Shown: positions 35,636-45,054, numbered from the stretch's first letter. The stretch is DNA of 64,000 bases from Shinella kummerowiae (GCF_009827055.1 NZ_WUMK01000004.1:248001-312000); one strand, 5' to 3'. Notes: generated by a model not told the origin, from the sequence alone. Program-made: numbers and translations.

Positions 35636-37186
35636 ATGACCGACACATCCCGCTTCTACATCACGACCGCCATTTCCTACCCGAACGGCAAGCCGCATAT
35701 CGGCCATGCCTACGAGCTGATCGCGACGGATGCCATGGCGCGCTACCAGCGGCTCGACGGGCGCGACGTCTTCTTCCTGACGGGCACGGACGAACACGGC
35801 CAGAAGATGCAGCAGACGGCACGCAAGGAGGGTATTTCCCCGCGTGAATTGGCCGATCGGAATTCGAAAGAATTCAAGGATATGGCCGTTCTTCTTAATG
35901 CGTCGAACGATGATTTCATCCGCACGACCGAAGACCGCCACTACGAGGCCTGCGCCGAAATCTGGCGCCGCATGGAAGCCAATGGCGATATCTACAAGGG
36001 CGGTTACGCCGGCTGGTATTCGGTGCGTGACGAGGCCTATTACCAGGAAAACGAGACCGAGAAGCGCGATGACGGCGTGCGCTACGGACCGCAGGGCACG
36101 CCTGTCGAGTGGGTGGAGGAGGAGAGCTACTTCTTCCGCCTGTCGGACTACCAGGACAAGCTGCTGAAGCACTACGAGGACAATCCGGACTTCATCGGCC
36201 CGACCGAGCGCCGCAACGAGGTGATCTCTTTCGTCAAGTCCGGCCTCAAGGACCTGTCGGTCTCGCGCACGACCTTCGATTGGGGCATTCCTGTCCCGGA
36301 CGATCCTGCACATGTCATGTATGTCTGGGTCGACGCGCTGACGAACTACATCACCGCCACCGGTTACCTCACCGACCCGGAAGGCCCGCGGGCAAAATAC
36401 TGGCCGGCGAACATCCATATCATCGGCAAGGACATCATCCGCTTCCACGCCGTCTACTGGCCGGCCTTCCTGATGTCGGCCGGCGTGCCTCTGCCGGAGC
36501 GCGTCTTCGCCCACGGCTTCCTGCTCAACAAGGGCGAGAAGATGTCGAAGTCGCTCGGCAACGTCGTCGATCCGGTCAACCTGGTGAACCATTTCGGCCT
36601 CGATCCGATCCGCTATTTCTTCCTGCGCGAAGTCTCCTTCGGCCAGGACGGCAGCTATAGCGAGGAGGGGATCGCGACCCGCATCAATTCCGACCTCGCC
36701 AACGGCATCGGCAACCTCGCCAGCCGCTCGCTGTCGATGATCGTCAAGAACTGCGACGGCAAGGTGCCGGAGTGCGGCGAGCTTTCCGACGCCGACCGTG
36801 CGATGCTCGATTCCGTCGATGCGCTGCATGCGGTGACGCGCGAGGAAATGGGCAAGCAGCAGATCCACAAGGCGCTGACGGCAATCATCGCCGTCGTGTC
36901 GGAGGCGGACCGCTACTTCGCCGGCGAGGCGCCGTGGGCGCTGAAGAAGACCGATCCGGTGCGCATGGGCACCGTGCTTTATGTCACGGCCGAAGTCGTG
37001 CGCCAGATCGCGATCCTGCTGCAGCCCTTCGTGCCCAAGTCCGGCCGCAAACTGCTCGATCTCGTGGCGGCCCCCGTCGACAAGCGCGATTTTGCAGCCC
37101 TTGGCGCGGCTGGCCGTCTTGTCAGCGGCACGCCGCTGGAGGCCCCGACGCCGGTCTTCCCGCGTTACGTCCCGCCAGAGGCTTAA
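35636..37186 (+). CDS. metG: Methionyl-tRNA synthetase
   Basis: A 516-residue class I synthetase. HIGH motif PHIGHAYE at about residue 20, KMSKS at about 302. It is a short form with an anticodon-binding domain but no C-terminal tRNA-binding appendix, usual in alphaproteobacteria. The start at 35636 ([18 protein letters not shown]) fits the family. The tatD-type gene follows 7 bases after its stop. Confidence 0.97.
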   Translation: MTDTSRFYITTAISYPNGKPHIGHAYELIATDAMARYQRLDGRDVFFLTGTDEHGQKMQQTARKEGISPRELADRNSKEFKDMAVLLNASNDDFIRTTEDRHYEACAEIWRRMEANGDIYKGGYAGWYSVRDEAYYQENETEKRDDGVRYGPQGTPVEWVEEESYFFRLSDYQDKLLKHYEDNPDFIGPTERRNEVISFVKSGLKDLSVSRTTFDWGIPVPDDPAHVMYVWVDALTNYITATGYLTDPEGPRAKYWPANIHIIGKDIIRFHAVYWPAFLMSAGVPLPERVFAHGFLLNKGEKMSKSLGNVVDPVNLVNHFGLDPIRYFFLREVSFGQDGSYSEEGIATRINSDLANGIGNLASRSLSMIVKNCDGKVPECGELSDADRAMLDSVDALHAVTREEMGKQQIHKALTAIIAVVSEADRYFAGEAPWALKKTDPVRMGTVLYVTAEVVRQIAILLQPFVPKSGRKLLDLVAAPVDKRDFAALGAAGRLVSGTPLEAPTPVFPRYVPPEA

Positions 37187-37193
37187 AAGCGCA

Positions 37194-37973
37194 ATGCTGA
37201 TCGACACCCATTGCCATCTGGATTTTCCCGACTTCGAAGCGGAGCGCGACGACATCGTCGCGCGCGCGCACGCGGCCGGCGTGAAGCAGATGATCACCAT
37301 CTCGACGCGAGTGAAGAAGTTTCCGACGATCCTGGCGATCGCCGAAAAATACCCGTCGGTGTTCTGCTCGGTCGGCACACATCCGCACAATGCGGATGAG
37401 GAACTGGATATTCCGGTCTCGGAACTGGTTGCACTGTCGCAGCATCCCCGCGTCGTGGCGATCGGCGAGGCGGGTCTCGACTATTTTTACGACAATGCGC
37501 CGCGAGACGCCCAGCAGATCGGCCTCGTCAACCACATTGCCACGGCCCGCGAAACCGGTCTGCCGCTCGTCATCCACAGCCGCTCGGCGGATGAGGACAT
37601 GGCGGCGATCCTGACGGCGGAAACAGGGAAGGGGGCCTTCCCCTTCCTGCTGCATTGTTTCTCCTCCGGTCCGGAGATTGCCCGCGTCGGTGTCGAACTC
37701 GGCGGTTACGTCTCCTTCTCCGGCATCCTGACTTTCCCGAAATCGGAGGAATTGCGCGAGATCGCGAAAACCGTGCCGCTGGAGCGCATGCTGGTCGAGA
37801 CCGACGCGCCCTATCTCGCGCCAAAACCGTTCCGGGGCAAGCGCAACGAGCCGGCCTATGTGGCGCACACGGCCGCGGTGCTCGCCGAGACCGTCGGCGT
37901 CAGCGTGGACGAGATCGCCCGCATCACCACGGAAAACGCCTTCCGCATCTTCTCGAAGATGCCGCGGGTGTAG
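37194..37973 (+). CDS. TatD-family metal-dependent hydrolase
   Basis: A 259-residue TIM-barrel nuclease-like protein. Metal-binding motif DTHCHLDF at the N-terminus, further ligands in GEAGLDY and VIHSRSADED, and the conserved end ETDAPYLAPKPFRGKRNEP. TatD proteins are 3'-5' DNA exonucleases/deoxyribonucleases; here the family rather than the exact activity is certain. It is co-directional with metG and the MBL-fold gene (2-base gap). Confidence 0.92.
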   Translation: MLIDTHCHLDFPDFEAERDDIVARAHAAGVKQMITISTRVKKFPTILAIAEKYPSVFCSVGTHPHNADEELDIPVSELVALSQHPRVVAIGEAGLDYFYDNAPRDAQQIGLVNHIATARETGLPLVIHSRSADEDMAAILTAETGKGAFPFLLHCFSSGPEIARVGVELGGYVSFSGILTFPKSEELREIAKTVPLERMLVETDAPYLAPKPFRGKRNEPAYVAHTAAVLAETVGVSVDEIARITTENAFRIFSKMPRV

Positions 37974-37975
37974 GC

Positions 37976-38803
37976 GTGGCCACCGTCCGGCGCTTCACCA
38001 TTCTCGGCTGCGGCTCATCACCCGGCGTGCCGCGCATTACCGGTGACTGGGGTGCCTGCGACCCGGCCAATCCGAAGAACCGCCGCACCCGCGCTGCCTT
38101 TCTCGTCGAGCAAATCGGCCCCGACGGCACGACGACCGTCGTCATCGATACCGGCCCGGATTTCCGCGTTCAGATGATCGCCGCGGGCGTGCAGAACATC
38201 GACGCGGTGCTGTTTTCCCATCCTCACGCCGACCATATTCACGGTATCGACGATATCCGCGGGTTCGTGCTGCACAATCACAAGCAGATTCCGATCTGGG
38301 CCGATGTGGCGACCATGGAGCGCATCCGCGAAGGCTTCGGCTATTGCCTGAAGACGCCGCCCGGCAGCATGTATCCGCCGATCGTGACGGAGAACCTGAT
38401 CGAGCCGATGGATGCACCGGTGACGATCGAAGGGGCAGGGGGCTCCATTACCTTCCAACCCCTCCTCCAGGTGCACGGCTCGATCCATTCGCTCGGCTTC
38501 CGCATCGGCAATGTGGCCTATTGCAGCGATATCAGTGACTTCCCGGACGACACGGTGCCACGTCTTGCGGGCCTCGACATGCTGATCATCGACGCCCTGC
38601 AGTACCGCTACCATTCGAGCCATCTGTCGCTCAGCCAGGCGCTGGACTGGATCGAGCGGTTGAAACCGGCACGCGCGATCCTGACCCACATGCATGTGCC
38701 GCTCGACTACGACACCGTGCAAAAGGAAACGCCGGCCCATGTCGAGCCGGCGTATGATGGTCTGAGCTTCGAAATAACGCTCGCCGACGATCAGGCGAAA
38801 TAG
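37976..38803 (+). CDS. MBL-fold metal-dependent hydrolase (PhnP-like)
   Basis: A 275-residue beta-lactamase-fold protein. Metal ligands are in [10 protein letters not shown] (about residue 80), with further His/Asp in [11 protein letters not shown], and a terminal ILTHMHV. The early [20 protein letters not shown] segment is typical of the PhnP/ribonuclease Z-like group that opens cyclic phosphates. The start is GTG at 37976, 2 bases after the tatD stop. It overlaps convergent purC by 13 bases. Confidence 0.88.
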   Translation: MATVRRFTILGCGSSPGVPRITGDWGACDPANPKNRRTRAAFLVEQIGPDGTTTVVIDTGPDFRVQMIAAGVQNIDAVLFSHPHADHIHGIDDIRGFVLHNHKQIPIWADVATMERIREGFGYCLKTPPGSMYPPIVTENLIEPMDAPVTIEGAGGSITFQPLLQVHGSIHSLGFRIGNVAYCSDISDFPDDTVPRLAGLDMLIIDALQYRYHSSHLSLSQALDWIERLKPARAILTHMHVPLDYDTVQKETPAHVEPAYDGLSFEITLADDQAK

Positions 38804-39744
38804 GGCGCCAGATTCGTGCGGATGCGGTCGAGAACCGTGTCGCCGGAAAGATCCGGCACAAAGGTCTTTCCGGTAATCTGTTCAAAGGCCTGGATGTAGA
38901 CCTTCGACGTCTGCTCGACGAGATCGCGCGGGATTTCCGGGATCGGATCCTTGTAGGGATCGCAGCGCTCGGTGACCCAGGCGCGCACGAAATCCTTGTC
39001 GAAGCTTGCCGGACGGCCACCCGTGGCGAAACTTTCCTCATAGCTGTCGGCGATCCAGTAGCGGCTCGAATCCGGCGTGTGGATCTCGTCGGCCAGCACG
39101 ATACGGCCGTCCTTGTCCGTGCCGAATTCGTATTTGGTGTCGACGAGGATCAGCCCGCGTTCCGCTGCGCGCGCCTGTCCGCGCGCAAAGAGTGCCAAGG
39201 CATAGCGCGACACCGTTTCCCATTGCTCGGCCGTCAGCAGGCCCTGGGCAAGGATTTCTTCGCCGGACAGCGGCTCGTCATGGCCGCCGTCGAACGCCTT
39301 GCTGGTGGGCGTGATGATCGGCTCGGGCAGTTTTTCGTTGTCCTTGAGGCCATCCGGCAGCGTGATGCCATACATCTGGCGCTCGCCCTTGCGGTACTTC
39401 GTCAGGATCGACGTGCTGGTCGTGCCGGCAAGATAACCACGCACGACGATCTCGACCGGCAAGATGTCCAGCCGCGTGCCGATGACGACGTTCGGGTCCG
39501 GATAGGACAGCACATGGTTCGGGCAGATATCGGCGGTTTCCTCGAACCAGTAGCGCGCCGTCTGCGTCAGAACCTGGCCCTTGAAGGGAATGGCCGTCAG
39601 AATGACATCGAAGGCGCTCAGCCGGTCTGTCGCGATGATGATGCGGCTGCCATCCGGCAGGTCGTAATTCTCACGGACCTTGCCGTTGTAGCGGTTCGGC
39701 AGTTCCGGGATATGGGCGTCGGAGAGAATGCGCAAATCGCTCAT
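38791..39744 (-). CDS. purC: SAICAR synthetase
   Basis: A 317-residue enzyme adding aspartate to CAIR in purine synthesis. Key strings: GKVRENYDL near the start, [25 protein letters not shown], and [12 protein letters not shown] with [14 protein letters not shown]. The length matches the longer, eukaryote-like class found in many Rhizobiales. The C-terminus overlaps the convergent MBL gene by 13 bases, so no terminator is possible between them. Confidence 0.95.
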   Translation of the reverse strand: MSDLRILSDAHIPELPNRYNGKVRENYDLPDGSRIIIATDRLSAFDVILTAIPFKGQVLTQTARYWFEETADICPNHVLSYPDPNVVIGTRLDILPVEIVVRGYLAGTTSTSILTKYRKGERQMYGITLPDGLKDNEKLPEPIITPTSKAFDGGHDEPLSGEEILAQGLLTAEQWETVSRYALALFARGQARAAERGLILVDTKYEFGTDKDGRIVLADEIHTPDSSRYWIADSYEESFATGGRPASFDKDFVRAWVTERCDPYKDPIPEIPRDLVEQTSKVYIQAFEQITGKTFVPDLSGDTVLDRIRTNLAPYFA

Positions 39745-40093
39745 CGTCGCTGGCTTTCACTGTTGGTTCCGTCTGCCGTTCCGCTTAAGGCCGCGGGCGG
39801 TTCGGGGTCAAGGATGAAACCCGATTTCCAGCATTTTCAGGCTTCACGTCCACCAGTCAGTTCCATAATCTATCTTATGTGATCATTGTTATAATCGTGA
39901 GATGGGTTCAAGTTTGAAATGTCCAGACCCTGCAACGCCGGAATGCCACTCTCCCCGACTTTGGTGACGTGCGTGCGCCCGTTAAAGATCGAAAGTCTGT
40001 GGGCAAGTTCCAGCGACACGTTGAACCAATCAACCGGACGCCACAGGATCAGTCGATCGGCGAACGGATGATCGAACAGAGGGAGACGACGCA
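39745..40093. other. 349-base intergenic stretch upstream of the small lipoprotein
   Basis: Upstream of purC and less GC-rich than its neighbours. It holds a TATAAT box at 39890-39895 without a good -35, and a weak 74-codon minus-strand frame (39870-40094) ending opposite the lipoprotein start. I do not support that frame as a gene. Confidence 0.5.
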
Positions 40094-40207
40094 TTGAAGG
40101 TTCGAGCGATTGCCGCTGTTATCTGTCTCGCCATCGTGGGACTGACACTCTCGGGCTGTGCAGGCCGCTCCTGCCGCGATTGGCCAGGGACATGCATCAT
40201 TCAGTGA
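40094..40207 (+). CDS. 37-residue putative lipoprotein
   Basis: A TTG start with GGGAG 8 bases upstream opens a short frame: MKVRAIAAVICLAIVGL, then a lipobox LSGC at residues 19 to 22. The mature peptide is only 16 residues, with three cysteines (the lipidated Cys22, then Cys27 and Cys34). Basic n-region, hydrophobic core and lipobox together are unlikely by chance. A function cannot be given. A small lipid-anchored peptide could act in envelope adhesion or stress, like entericidin-type toxins. No partner gene is adjacent. Confidence 0.5.
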   Translation: MKVRAIAAVICLAIVGLTLSGCAGRSCRDWPGTCIIQ

Positions 40208-40296
40208 TGCCGGACCTGGCGTTCCATGGGCTGCGCGAGACATTGGGACGCCCGCGCCCAGCGATCCAGCAAACACCCTAAGCACTTGAAAAGATT

Positions 40297-40372
40297 GGCG
40301 ACCCCTGCAGGGCTCGAACCTGCGACATTCTGCTTAGAAGGCAGATGCTCTATCCAGCTGAGCTAAGGGGCC
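40297..40372 (-). tRNA. tRNA-Arg (anticodon TCT)
   Basis: A cloverleaf with encoded CCA. The acceptor stem GGCCCCT pairs with AGGGGTC, the anticodon loop is CTTCTAA, and the T-arm contains GGTTCGAGCCC. It reads AGA codons, rare in this GC-rich host. Confidence 0.96.
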
Positions 40373-40394
40373 GGAACCGGCAAGGCCGGAAACC

Positions 40395-40700
40395 TCAATG
40401 GGTCCAGGGCTGTGTGCGGCTGAAGCGGAAATTGTCCGGGTAGGCAACGCGCTTGCGGGTCGCTTCCTTGGGCTCGATCACGCGGTATTCGATACCATTG
40501 CGCGTCGCGTAAGCCACCGCCTCTTCGCTGGTCTCGAAGGTCAGCTTGACCTGCTGGTACATGTCGCCGGAGCTCGTATAGCCCATGATCGGATCGATCG
40601 TCCGCGGCTTTTCGGCGTCGAACTCCAGAACCCAGAGGTTGGTCTTGGCCTTGCCGGACTGCATGGCGGTCTTGGCGGGACGATAGATCTTCGCGGTCAT
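40395..40700 (-). CDS. NDUFS4-family complex I accessory subunit
   Basis: A 101-residue protein matching the ETC complex I NDUFS4-like family: ARIYRPAK-type start (here TAKIYRPAKTAMQSGKAKT), MGYTSSGDM and the FDAEKPRTIDPIMG core, ending AYPDNFRFSRTQPWTH. In alphaproteobacteria this is an accessory subunit of respiratory NADH:quinone oxidoreductase, encoded away from the nuo operon. The start is set at 40700 where conservation begins. It lies between tRNA-Arg and tRNA-Pro. Confidence 0.9.
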   Translation of the reverse strand: MTAKIYRPAKTAMQSGKAKTNLWVLEFDAEKPRTIDPIMGYTSSGDMYQQVKLTFETSEEAVAYATRNGIEYRVIEPKEATRKRVAYPDNFRFSRTQPWTH

Positions 40701-40829
40701 CGAAGCGGCTCCAGAATTCTCGCATAAAGGCGCACCGTTATGCCGGCGCGCGTCCGAGAATGCATAACCCAGATTCCGTGAAGGGGGAATGACCGGAAGA
40801 GCATTTGGCATCGAAACGCCCGCCGGACG

Positions 40830-40906
<77 letters not shown>

Positions 40907-41023
40907 TCCGTCCCGGCGATGGGGAGATACACGCATCGGCCCTGCGCCGCAACAGCAAAAGGCGGCTTGTCCCGGATTTTACAGCGAAACTGCCGTCTCG
41001 ACGACAGGTCGCCGCCAAGGGCC

Positions 41024-41521
41024 CTATTGCGCCTTGCGCTGGGATTCGATCAGTTCGCTCTGCACGCGGTTGCCAGCGCGAATACCGAGGCGCTTCACGG
41101 TGCCGCCGTTCAGTTCCAGCACGTAGTCGATCGGCCCCTGCGAATCGATGATCGATTCGGACAGCGGCTCGGCATTTTCCTTGATGGCGCGCACCTTGCC
41201 GTCCTTGGCGATGAACAGCATGTCGAGCGGCAGATAGGTGTTCTTCATCCACATGAAGACCTGCCGCGTTTCACCGAACGCGAAAAGCATGCCGTGATCC
41301 GGCGCCATTTCGCGGCGGTTCATCAACCCCTGCTCCCGCTGGCGCGGCGTCACAGCGAGTTCCACCGTAAAGGCATGGCTTTTGCCATCCTTGGTGACGA
41401 TCGCCAGCGGCTGCTTGTCGAAGGTTTCGGCGGCACAGGCCGCAAGCGGCATGAAGAGAACAACGGCCAGCAAGGCGCCGGGCAGGCGCGCCAAACCGAA
41501 AGCGCGCGCAAAAACCGTCAT
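41024..41521 (-). CDS. DUF192 secreted protein
   Basis: A 165-residue protein with a signal peptide (LLAVVLFMPLAACAAE, with a Cys at the cleavage region so a lipoprotein is possible) and the DUF192 core: TPRQREQGLMNRREMAPDHGMLF, then FWMKNTYLPLDMLFI and VLELNGG. The fold is a beta-barrel of unknown biochemical role. It shares one base (TGATG overlap) with the upstream double CSD gene, so they are co-translated. Confidence 0.88.
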   Translation of the reverse strand: MTVFARAFGLARLPGALLAVVLFMPLAACAAETFDKQPLAIVTKDGKSHAFTVELAVTPRQREQGLMNRREMAPDHGMLFAFGETRQVFMWMKNTYLPLDMLFIAKDGKVRAIKENAEPLSESIIDSQGPIDYVLELNGGTVKRLGIRAGNRVQSELIESQRKAQ

Positions 41522-42099
41522 CAGTGCGCCCTGTTGCCGGGAGCCGGATTGTCGGGGTGAATTTCGGCAGCCATCAGGCCCTTGTCGCCGTCACCGAAGC
41601 GCACCAGAACCACCTGCCCCGGCCGCAGCTCGGTCAGACCGAATCGGCGCAGCGTCTCCATATGGATGAAGATGTCCTCGGTGCCCTCACCCCGTGTCAG
41701 GAAGCCGAACCCCTTGGTGCGGTTGAACCATTTCACCAGCACGCGCTCCAGCCCGCTCGACGGCGTGACCTGCACATGGGTCTTGACCGGCGGCATCTGC
41801 GAGGGATGCACGGCCGTCGACTGGTCCATGGAAAGGATGCGGAAGGCCTGGTAACCGCGGTCGCGCTTCTGGATCAGCGCCACGACGCGCGTGCCTTCCA
41901 GAACCGTCTGGTAGCCATCGCGGCGGAGGCAGGTGACATGCACAAGCACGTCCTGCATGCCGTTGTCCGGCACGATGAAGCCGAACCCCTTGGCGACGTC
42001 GAACCATTTGATGACGCCGGTGATCTCGATCAGATCGACAGCGTCATTGCTCTGGTCATCACGGCCCGTGATTTCCTTTGAAGACACTCTGTCCACCAT
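41521..42099 (-). CDS. Double cold-shock-domain protein
   Basis: A 192-residue protein with two CSDs (about 28 to 95 and 120 to 185). Each has the RNA-binding motif KGFGFI or KGFGFL and an FIH/LVH second motif. Tandem CSD proteins of this size are typical of Rhizobiales; single-domain Csps are about 70 residues. Likely an RNA chaperone or cold/stress regulator. The stop overlaps the DUF192 start. Confidence 0.9.
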   Translation of the reverse strand: MVDRVSSKEITGRDDQSNDAVDLIEITGVIKWFDVAKGFGFIVPDNGMQDVLVHVTCLRRDGYQTVLEGTRVVALIQKRDRGYQAFRILSMDQSTAVHPSQMPPVKTHVQVTPSSGLERVLVKWFNRTKGFGFLTRGEGTEDIFIHMETLRRFGLTELRPGQVVLVRFGDGDKGLMAAEIHPDNPAPGNRAH

Positions 42100-42294
42100 G
42101 ACCTGCCAGCCCCTCGTTTACGCGTCACATGAGTTACGGTTAACTGATTCTTGATAACCAGAATAACATTGTCCCGATGCGAATGCGCAAGCCCCTTTGA
42201 AAGTTTTGCCGGTCGTATTGGTAGGCCGCGAGGCTTGCCTCAGGCTGACAAAACCCTAATCTTCCGGGCGATTCCACATTCTAAGGATTTTCCA

Positions 42295-42735
42295 ATGCGT
42301 TATCTCCACACGATGGTCCGCGTGAAAGACGTCGACCAGTCCCTGCATTTCTACTGCACCCTGTTCGGTCTCGTGGAAGTGCGCCGTTATGAGAATGAAA
42401 AGGGCCGCTTCACCCTGATCTTCCTGGCCGCCCCCGAGGATGTCGATGCCGCGCGGGAAAACGCCGCCCCCTGCCTCGAACTCACCTACAACTGGGACAC
42501 CGAGGACTATGCCGGCGGGCGCAATTTCGGCCACCTCGCCTACGAGGTCGACGATATCTATGCGATCTGCCAGAACCTGATGGACAACGGCGTCACGATC
42601 AACCGCCCGCCGCGGGATGGCCACATGGCCTTCGTGCGCTCGCCGGACGGCATTTCCATCGAAATCCTGCAGAGGGGCGAGAACCTGGCGCCCGCGGAGC
42701 CCTGGGCCTCCATGGGCAATACCGGCGCCTGGTAA
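42295..42735 (+). CDS. gloA: Lactoylglutathione lyase (glyoxalase I)
   Basis: A 146-residue metalloenzyme of the VOC fold. It starts MRYLHTMVRVKDVDQSLHFY and carries metal-ligand residues His5, Glu in LELTYNWDT, His in NFGHLAYEV and Glu in ISIEILQRG. It converts the methylglyoxal-glutathione hemithioacetal to lactoylglutathione. The start at 42295 follows a weak ribosome-binding region. A hairpin downstream is a probable terminator. Confidence 0.95.
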   Translation: MRYLHTMVRVKDVDQSLHFYCTLFGLVEVRRYENEKGRFTLIFLAAPEDVDAARENAAPCLELTYNWDTEDYAGGRNFGHLAYEVDDIYAICQNLMDNGVTINRPPRDGHMAFVRSPDGISIEILQRGENLAPAEPWASMGNTGAW

Positions 42736-42746
42736 GGCCCCGCGCG

Positions 42747-42776
42747 GGACGCAAGCTCCGGGCAAAGCTTGCGTCC
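42747..42776 (+). terminator. Hairpin after gloA
   Basis: GGACGCAAGCT (42747-42757) pairs with AGCTTGCGTCC (42766-42776), 11 base pairs with an 8-base loop. No long T-run follows, so it may be a weak terminator or a stabilising 3' structure. Confidence 0.55.
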
Positions 42777-43067
42777 TATATTGTATGACAAGACCATTGT
42801 TTCGCCGTATTTGACCGGAATTTTCTTGCCGTTCCGGTCGATCGCCAGTGAGAGGGGTGTTTGGCCGATTCGGAGCCGGATGCTTCCCGTTCTGTGTTTT
42901 ACGGCTTCGCGCGCTTCGACCTTTACACACCCGGTCGAAACGCTAACATCGCGGCAACCGCAACTTGGCCCATCGGGCTGTTCTCGCTTGCGGTTGCGAC
43001 TGTTTGAAGACATGGCCCGACCGGCGGCAAGACCGAGGGCACGAACGTCGAATGCGGGGGAAAGCCT
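42777..43067. other. Intergenic stretch between gloA and the M15-type lipoprotein gene
   Basis: No plus-strand gene is visible before 43068. A minus-strand open frame here has a protein-like patch (IRLRIGQTPLSLAIDRNGKK) but no clear start or stop signals, so it may be a remnant. No operator or repeat was seen. Confidence 0.4.
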
Positions 43068-44393
43068 TTGCAAGATTTGCAGGGAAAGTGGTCAGGCCTG
43101 AAGGCGCTGCGGTATGGATTGCTGCTGGCCGTTTCGGTTGCCACGCTTTCGGGCTGCGTTTCCGCGGCCTCCACGGATATGCGCGCCGATAACAAGGCGG
43201 CGCAGGAAAGCGAAGATTCCGTCGGCGAAGGCAGCACCGAAGAGACCACAACGCCGGTCATCGCCGCTGGTGCGGCGGCTGGCGGGGCAACGCAGGATGC
43301 CTCCGTCACGGCCGATGCCGGCGCGACGGTGCAGCAGACCACAGGCGAAGCCGGCAGCGACATGGCTGGGCTCGTCATGCAGCCCACCTCGCTGAATGCC
43401 GGCAAGGTCAGCATCTATTCCAATGGCAACCAGGCGACGCCCACCAGCAATGCCTATGCGACCACGCAGACGACCGGCGCGAATGGCACCATCAACAGCC
43501 TCTATGCCGGTTCGGGCGCAGCACAGACCGCCGACCAGTCCGGGCGGCTGCCGGTAGAGGACATGCCGACGACCGATTCGTCCACGCAGCAGCCGGTCGC
43601 CACCCTCGGCGATGAAAAGGCCGAAGTCACGCTGCCGGAAACCGTGCCGATCCCGAAGACGGCGCGCACCGCGCTCGTCGCGGAAGCAGCCGCCGGCAAT
43701 GCCGCGGACCTCGCGCTTGCAGCCCCGGCGGATGACGGCGCTGTCGCCGCCCTGCCGGAAACGGGCACACAGACCAAGGACCAGCCGCGCAAGACCGTGA
43801 CGCTCGCCTCCCTCTTCGCCAACAAGCGCGAAGCCAAGGAGCAGTTCGACGGCGAACGGTTTGCCGTGCAGCCGCGCCGCGTCATCAGCCGCGACAGCGC
43901 TAATGCCACGCAGAAGGCCTCGCTCGGCACGCTTCCGGGCGTTACCACGGCCAACGCGCTGTTTTCGACGGACCACTCGGAATCCGAAGAGGTCGAGGAC
44001 GACGCACCGCAGTTCAAGGAAGTCGCCTCGCTTGCCGGCCTTGCGCGCCTCGCGCCGAATGGCCTGTGGCTGCAGACCGAAAAGGTGCAGACCGGCTGTT
44101 TCAAGCCGGAACTGCTGCAGGTGCTGAAGACCATCGAGAAGCATTATGACAAGCCGATCATCGTCACCTCCGGCCTGCGCGACCTGAAGCGCAACCGGGC
44201 CAAGCAGTCGCTGCACACACGCTGCGAGGCGGCGGATATCCAGATCGCCGGTGTCAGCAAATGGGAGCTTGCGGAATATCTGCGCACCATGCCCGGCCGT
44301 GGCGGCGTCGGCACCTATTGCCATACCGAATCCGTGCATATCGACATCGGTACGGAACGCGACTGGAACTGGCGCTGCCGCCGACGCAAATAG
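43068..44393 (+). CDS. Lipoprotein with C-terminal M15/YcbK-type peptidase-like domain
   Basis: A 441-residue protein. Residues 1 to 30 are a lipoprotein signal with lipobox LSGC near 30. A long Ala/Thr/Ser-rich, probably disordered region (about 35 to 330) follows. The C-terminal domain (about 340 to 441) has SLHTRCEAADIQ and GGVGTYCHTESVHID, the zinc-ligand strings of the DUF882/peptidase M15 group, which act on murein cross-links. The start is TTG with GGGGGAAAG upstream. A clear terminator follows. The long disordered spacer may let the enzyme domain reach the peptidoglycan. Confidence 0.85.
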   Translation: MQDLQGKWSGLKALRYGLLLAVSVATLSGCVSAASTDMRADNKAAQESEDSVGEGSTEETTTPVIAAGAAAGGATQDASVTADAGATVQQTTGEAGSDMAGLVMQPTSLNAGKVSIYSNGNQATPTSNAYATTQTTGANGTINSLYAGSGAAQTADQSGRLPVEDMPTTDSSTQQPVATLGDEKAEVTLPETVPIPKTARTALVAEAAAGNAADLALAAPADDGAVAALPETGTQTKDQPRKTVTLASLFANKREAKEQFDGERFAVQPRRVISRDSANATQKASLGTLPGVTTANALFSTDHSESEEVEDDAPQFKEVASLAGLARLAPNGLWLQTEKVQTGCFKPELLQVLKTIEKHYDKPIIVTSGLRDLKRNRAKQSLHTRCEAADIQIAGVSKWELAEYLRTMPGRGGVGTYCHTESVHIDIGTERDWNWRCRRRK

Positions 44394-44438
44394 GGTCTGC
44401 GGCCTAACCGCCTGCGATACCTGCGTTTTCACCCCTTC

Positions 44439-44468
44439 AAAGCCGCCCTCCGGGCGGCTTTTCATTTT
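44439..44468 (+). terminator. Terminator after the M15-type lipoprotein gene
   Basis: AAAGCCGCCC (44439-44448) pairs with GGGCGGCTTT around a TCC loop, followed by TTTTCATTTTTTT. Confidence 0.88.
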
Positions 44469-44492
44469 TTTGTCACAACGGCTTTTTCCCGC

Positions 44493-44521
44493 TTGCGGAA
44501 GGCAAAACCTCCTTCTATAAG
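44493..44521 (+). promoter_or_regulatory. Promoter of tRNA-Glu copy 1
   Basis: TTGCGG at 44493-44498, a 17-base spacer, TATAAG at 44516-44521, 13 bases before the mature tRNA 5' end. Confidence 0.65.
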
Positions 44522-44534
44522 ACGCCCACCGCAC

Positions 44535-44609
44535 GCGCCCTTCGTCTATCGGTTAGGACGTCAGATTTTCATTCTGAAAAGAGGGGTTCGACTCCCCTAG
44601 GGCGTGCCA
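44535..44609 (+). tRNA. tRNA-Glu (anticodon TTC), copy 1
   Basis: A 75-base cloverleaf with encoded CCA. GCGCCCT pairs with AGGGCGT (G-U at the end), the anticodon loop is TTTTCAT, and the T-arm has GGGGTTCGACTCCCC. Confidence 0.96.
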
Positions 44610-44698
44610 CGGTTCCCTCCCCTTTCCATCTCTATCCCGATCCGCCTGAAACCTCTGTTTCGGCTGTGAAAAAGTTGCGTCGAACGCTATTTTTCGTC

Positions 44699-44727
44699 TT
44701 GCACATTCAGCCGGTCCTGATTAGAAA
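44699..44727 (+). promoter_or_regulatory. Promoter of tRNA-Glu copy 2
   Basis: TTGCAC at 44699-44704, a 17-base spacer, TAGAAA at 44722-44727. Confidence 0.65.
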
Positions 44728-44740
44728 ACGCCCACCGCAC

Positions 44741-44815
44741 GCGCCCTTCGTCTATCGGTTAGGACGTCAGATTTTCATTCTGAAAAGAGGGGTTCGACTC
44801 CCCTAGGGCGTGCCA
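44741..44815 (+). tRNA. tRNA-Glu (anticodon TTC), copy 2
   Basis: Identical to copy 1 over its whole length, CCA included. 206 bases downstream of copy 1. Confidence 0.96.
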
Positions 44816-44912
44816 CGGTTCCCTCGCAAAATCGATGATGACGCCCTCGCCCCGCGCGAATTCCGTGTTTGAGCCCGCCGTGGAAAAAATAGAAAATTCC
44901 TGCATTTAGGGC

Positions 44913-44941
44913 TTGCACGAATCCGCCCGCCCGACTAGAAG
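44913..44941 (+). promoter_or_regulatory. Promoter of tRNA-Glu copy 3
   Basis: TTGCAC at 44913-44918, a 17-base spacer, TAGAAG at 44936-44941. Nearly identical elements to copy 2 although the spacer sequences differ. Confidence 0.65.
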
Positions 44942-44954
44942 ACGCCCACCGCAC

Positions 44955-45029
44955 GCGCCCTTCGTCTATCGGTTAGGACGTCAGATTTTCATTCTGAAAA
45001 GAGGGGTTCGACTCCCCTAGGGCGTGCCA
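44955..45029 (+). tRNA. tRNA-Glu (anticodon TTC), copy 3
   Basis: Identical to copies 1 and 2; 214 bases downstream of copy 2. It ends 25 bases before the stop codon of convergent recJ. Confidence 0.96.
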
Positions 45030-45054
45030 CGGTTCCCTCCCCTTAGACTACCGT

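Larger units (their letters stand above)
44522..45039 (+). repeat. Three direct repeats of a 98-base tRNA-Glu unit
   Basis: Units at 44522-44619, 44728-44825 and 44942-45039 are essentially identical, covering 13 bases of 5' flank, the tRNA and 10 bases of 3' flank. The spacers between them are unrelated except for the -35 and -10 elements. Confidence 0.95.

Noticed and set aside
39870-40094. 74-codon minus-strand frame upstream of purC
   Set aside because: No ribosome-binding site and no recognisable family. Its start sits exactly opposite the better-supported lipoprotein start.
42777-43067. Minus-strand protein-like patch between gloA and the M15-type gene
   Set aside because: No start or stop signals consistent with a short gene; the open frame runs on through gloA as a shadow.
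44522-45039. Repeat array as a CRISPR
   Set aside because: The three repeats are complete tRNA-Glu genes about 75 bases long with long spacers and promoters, not CRISPR repeats; no cas gene is nearby.
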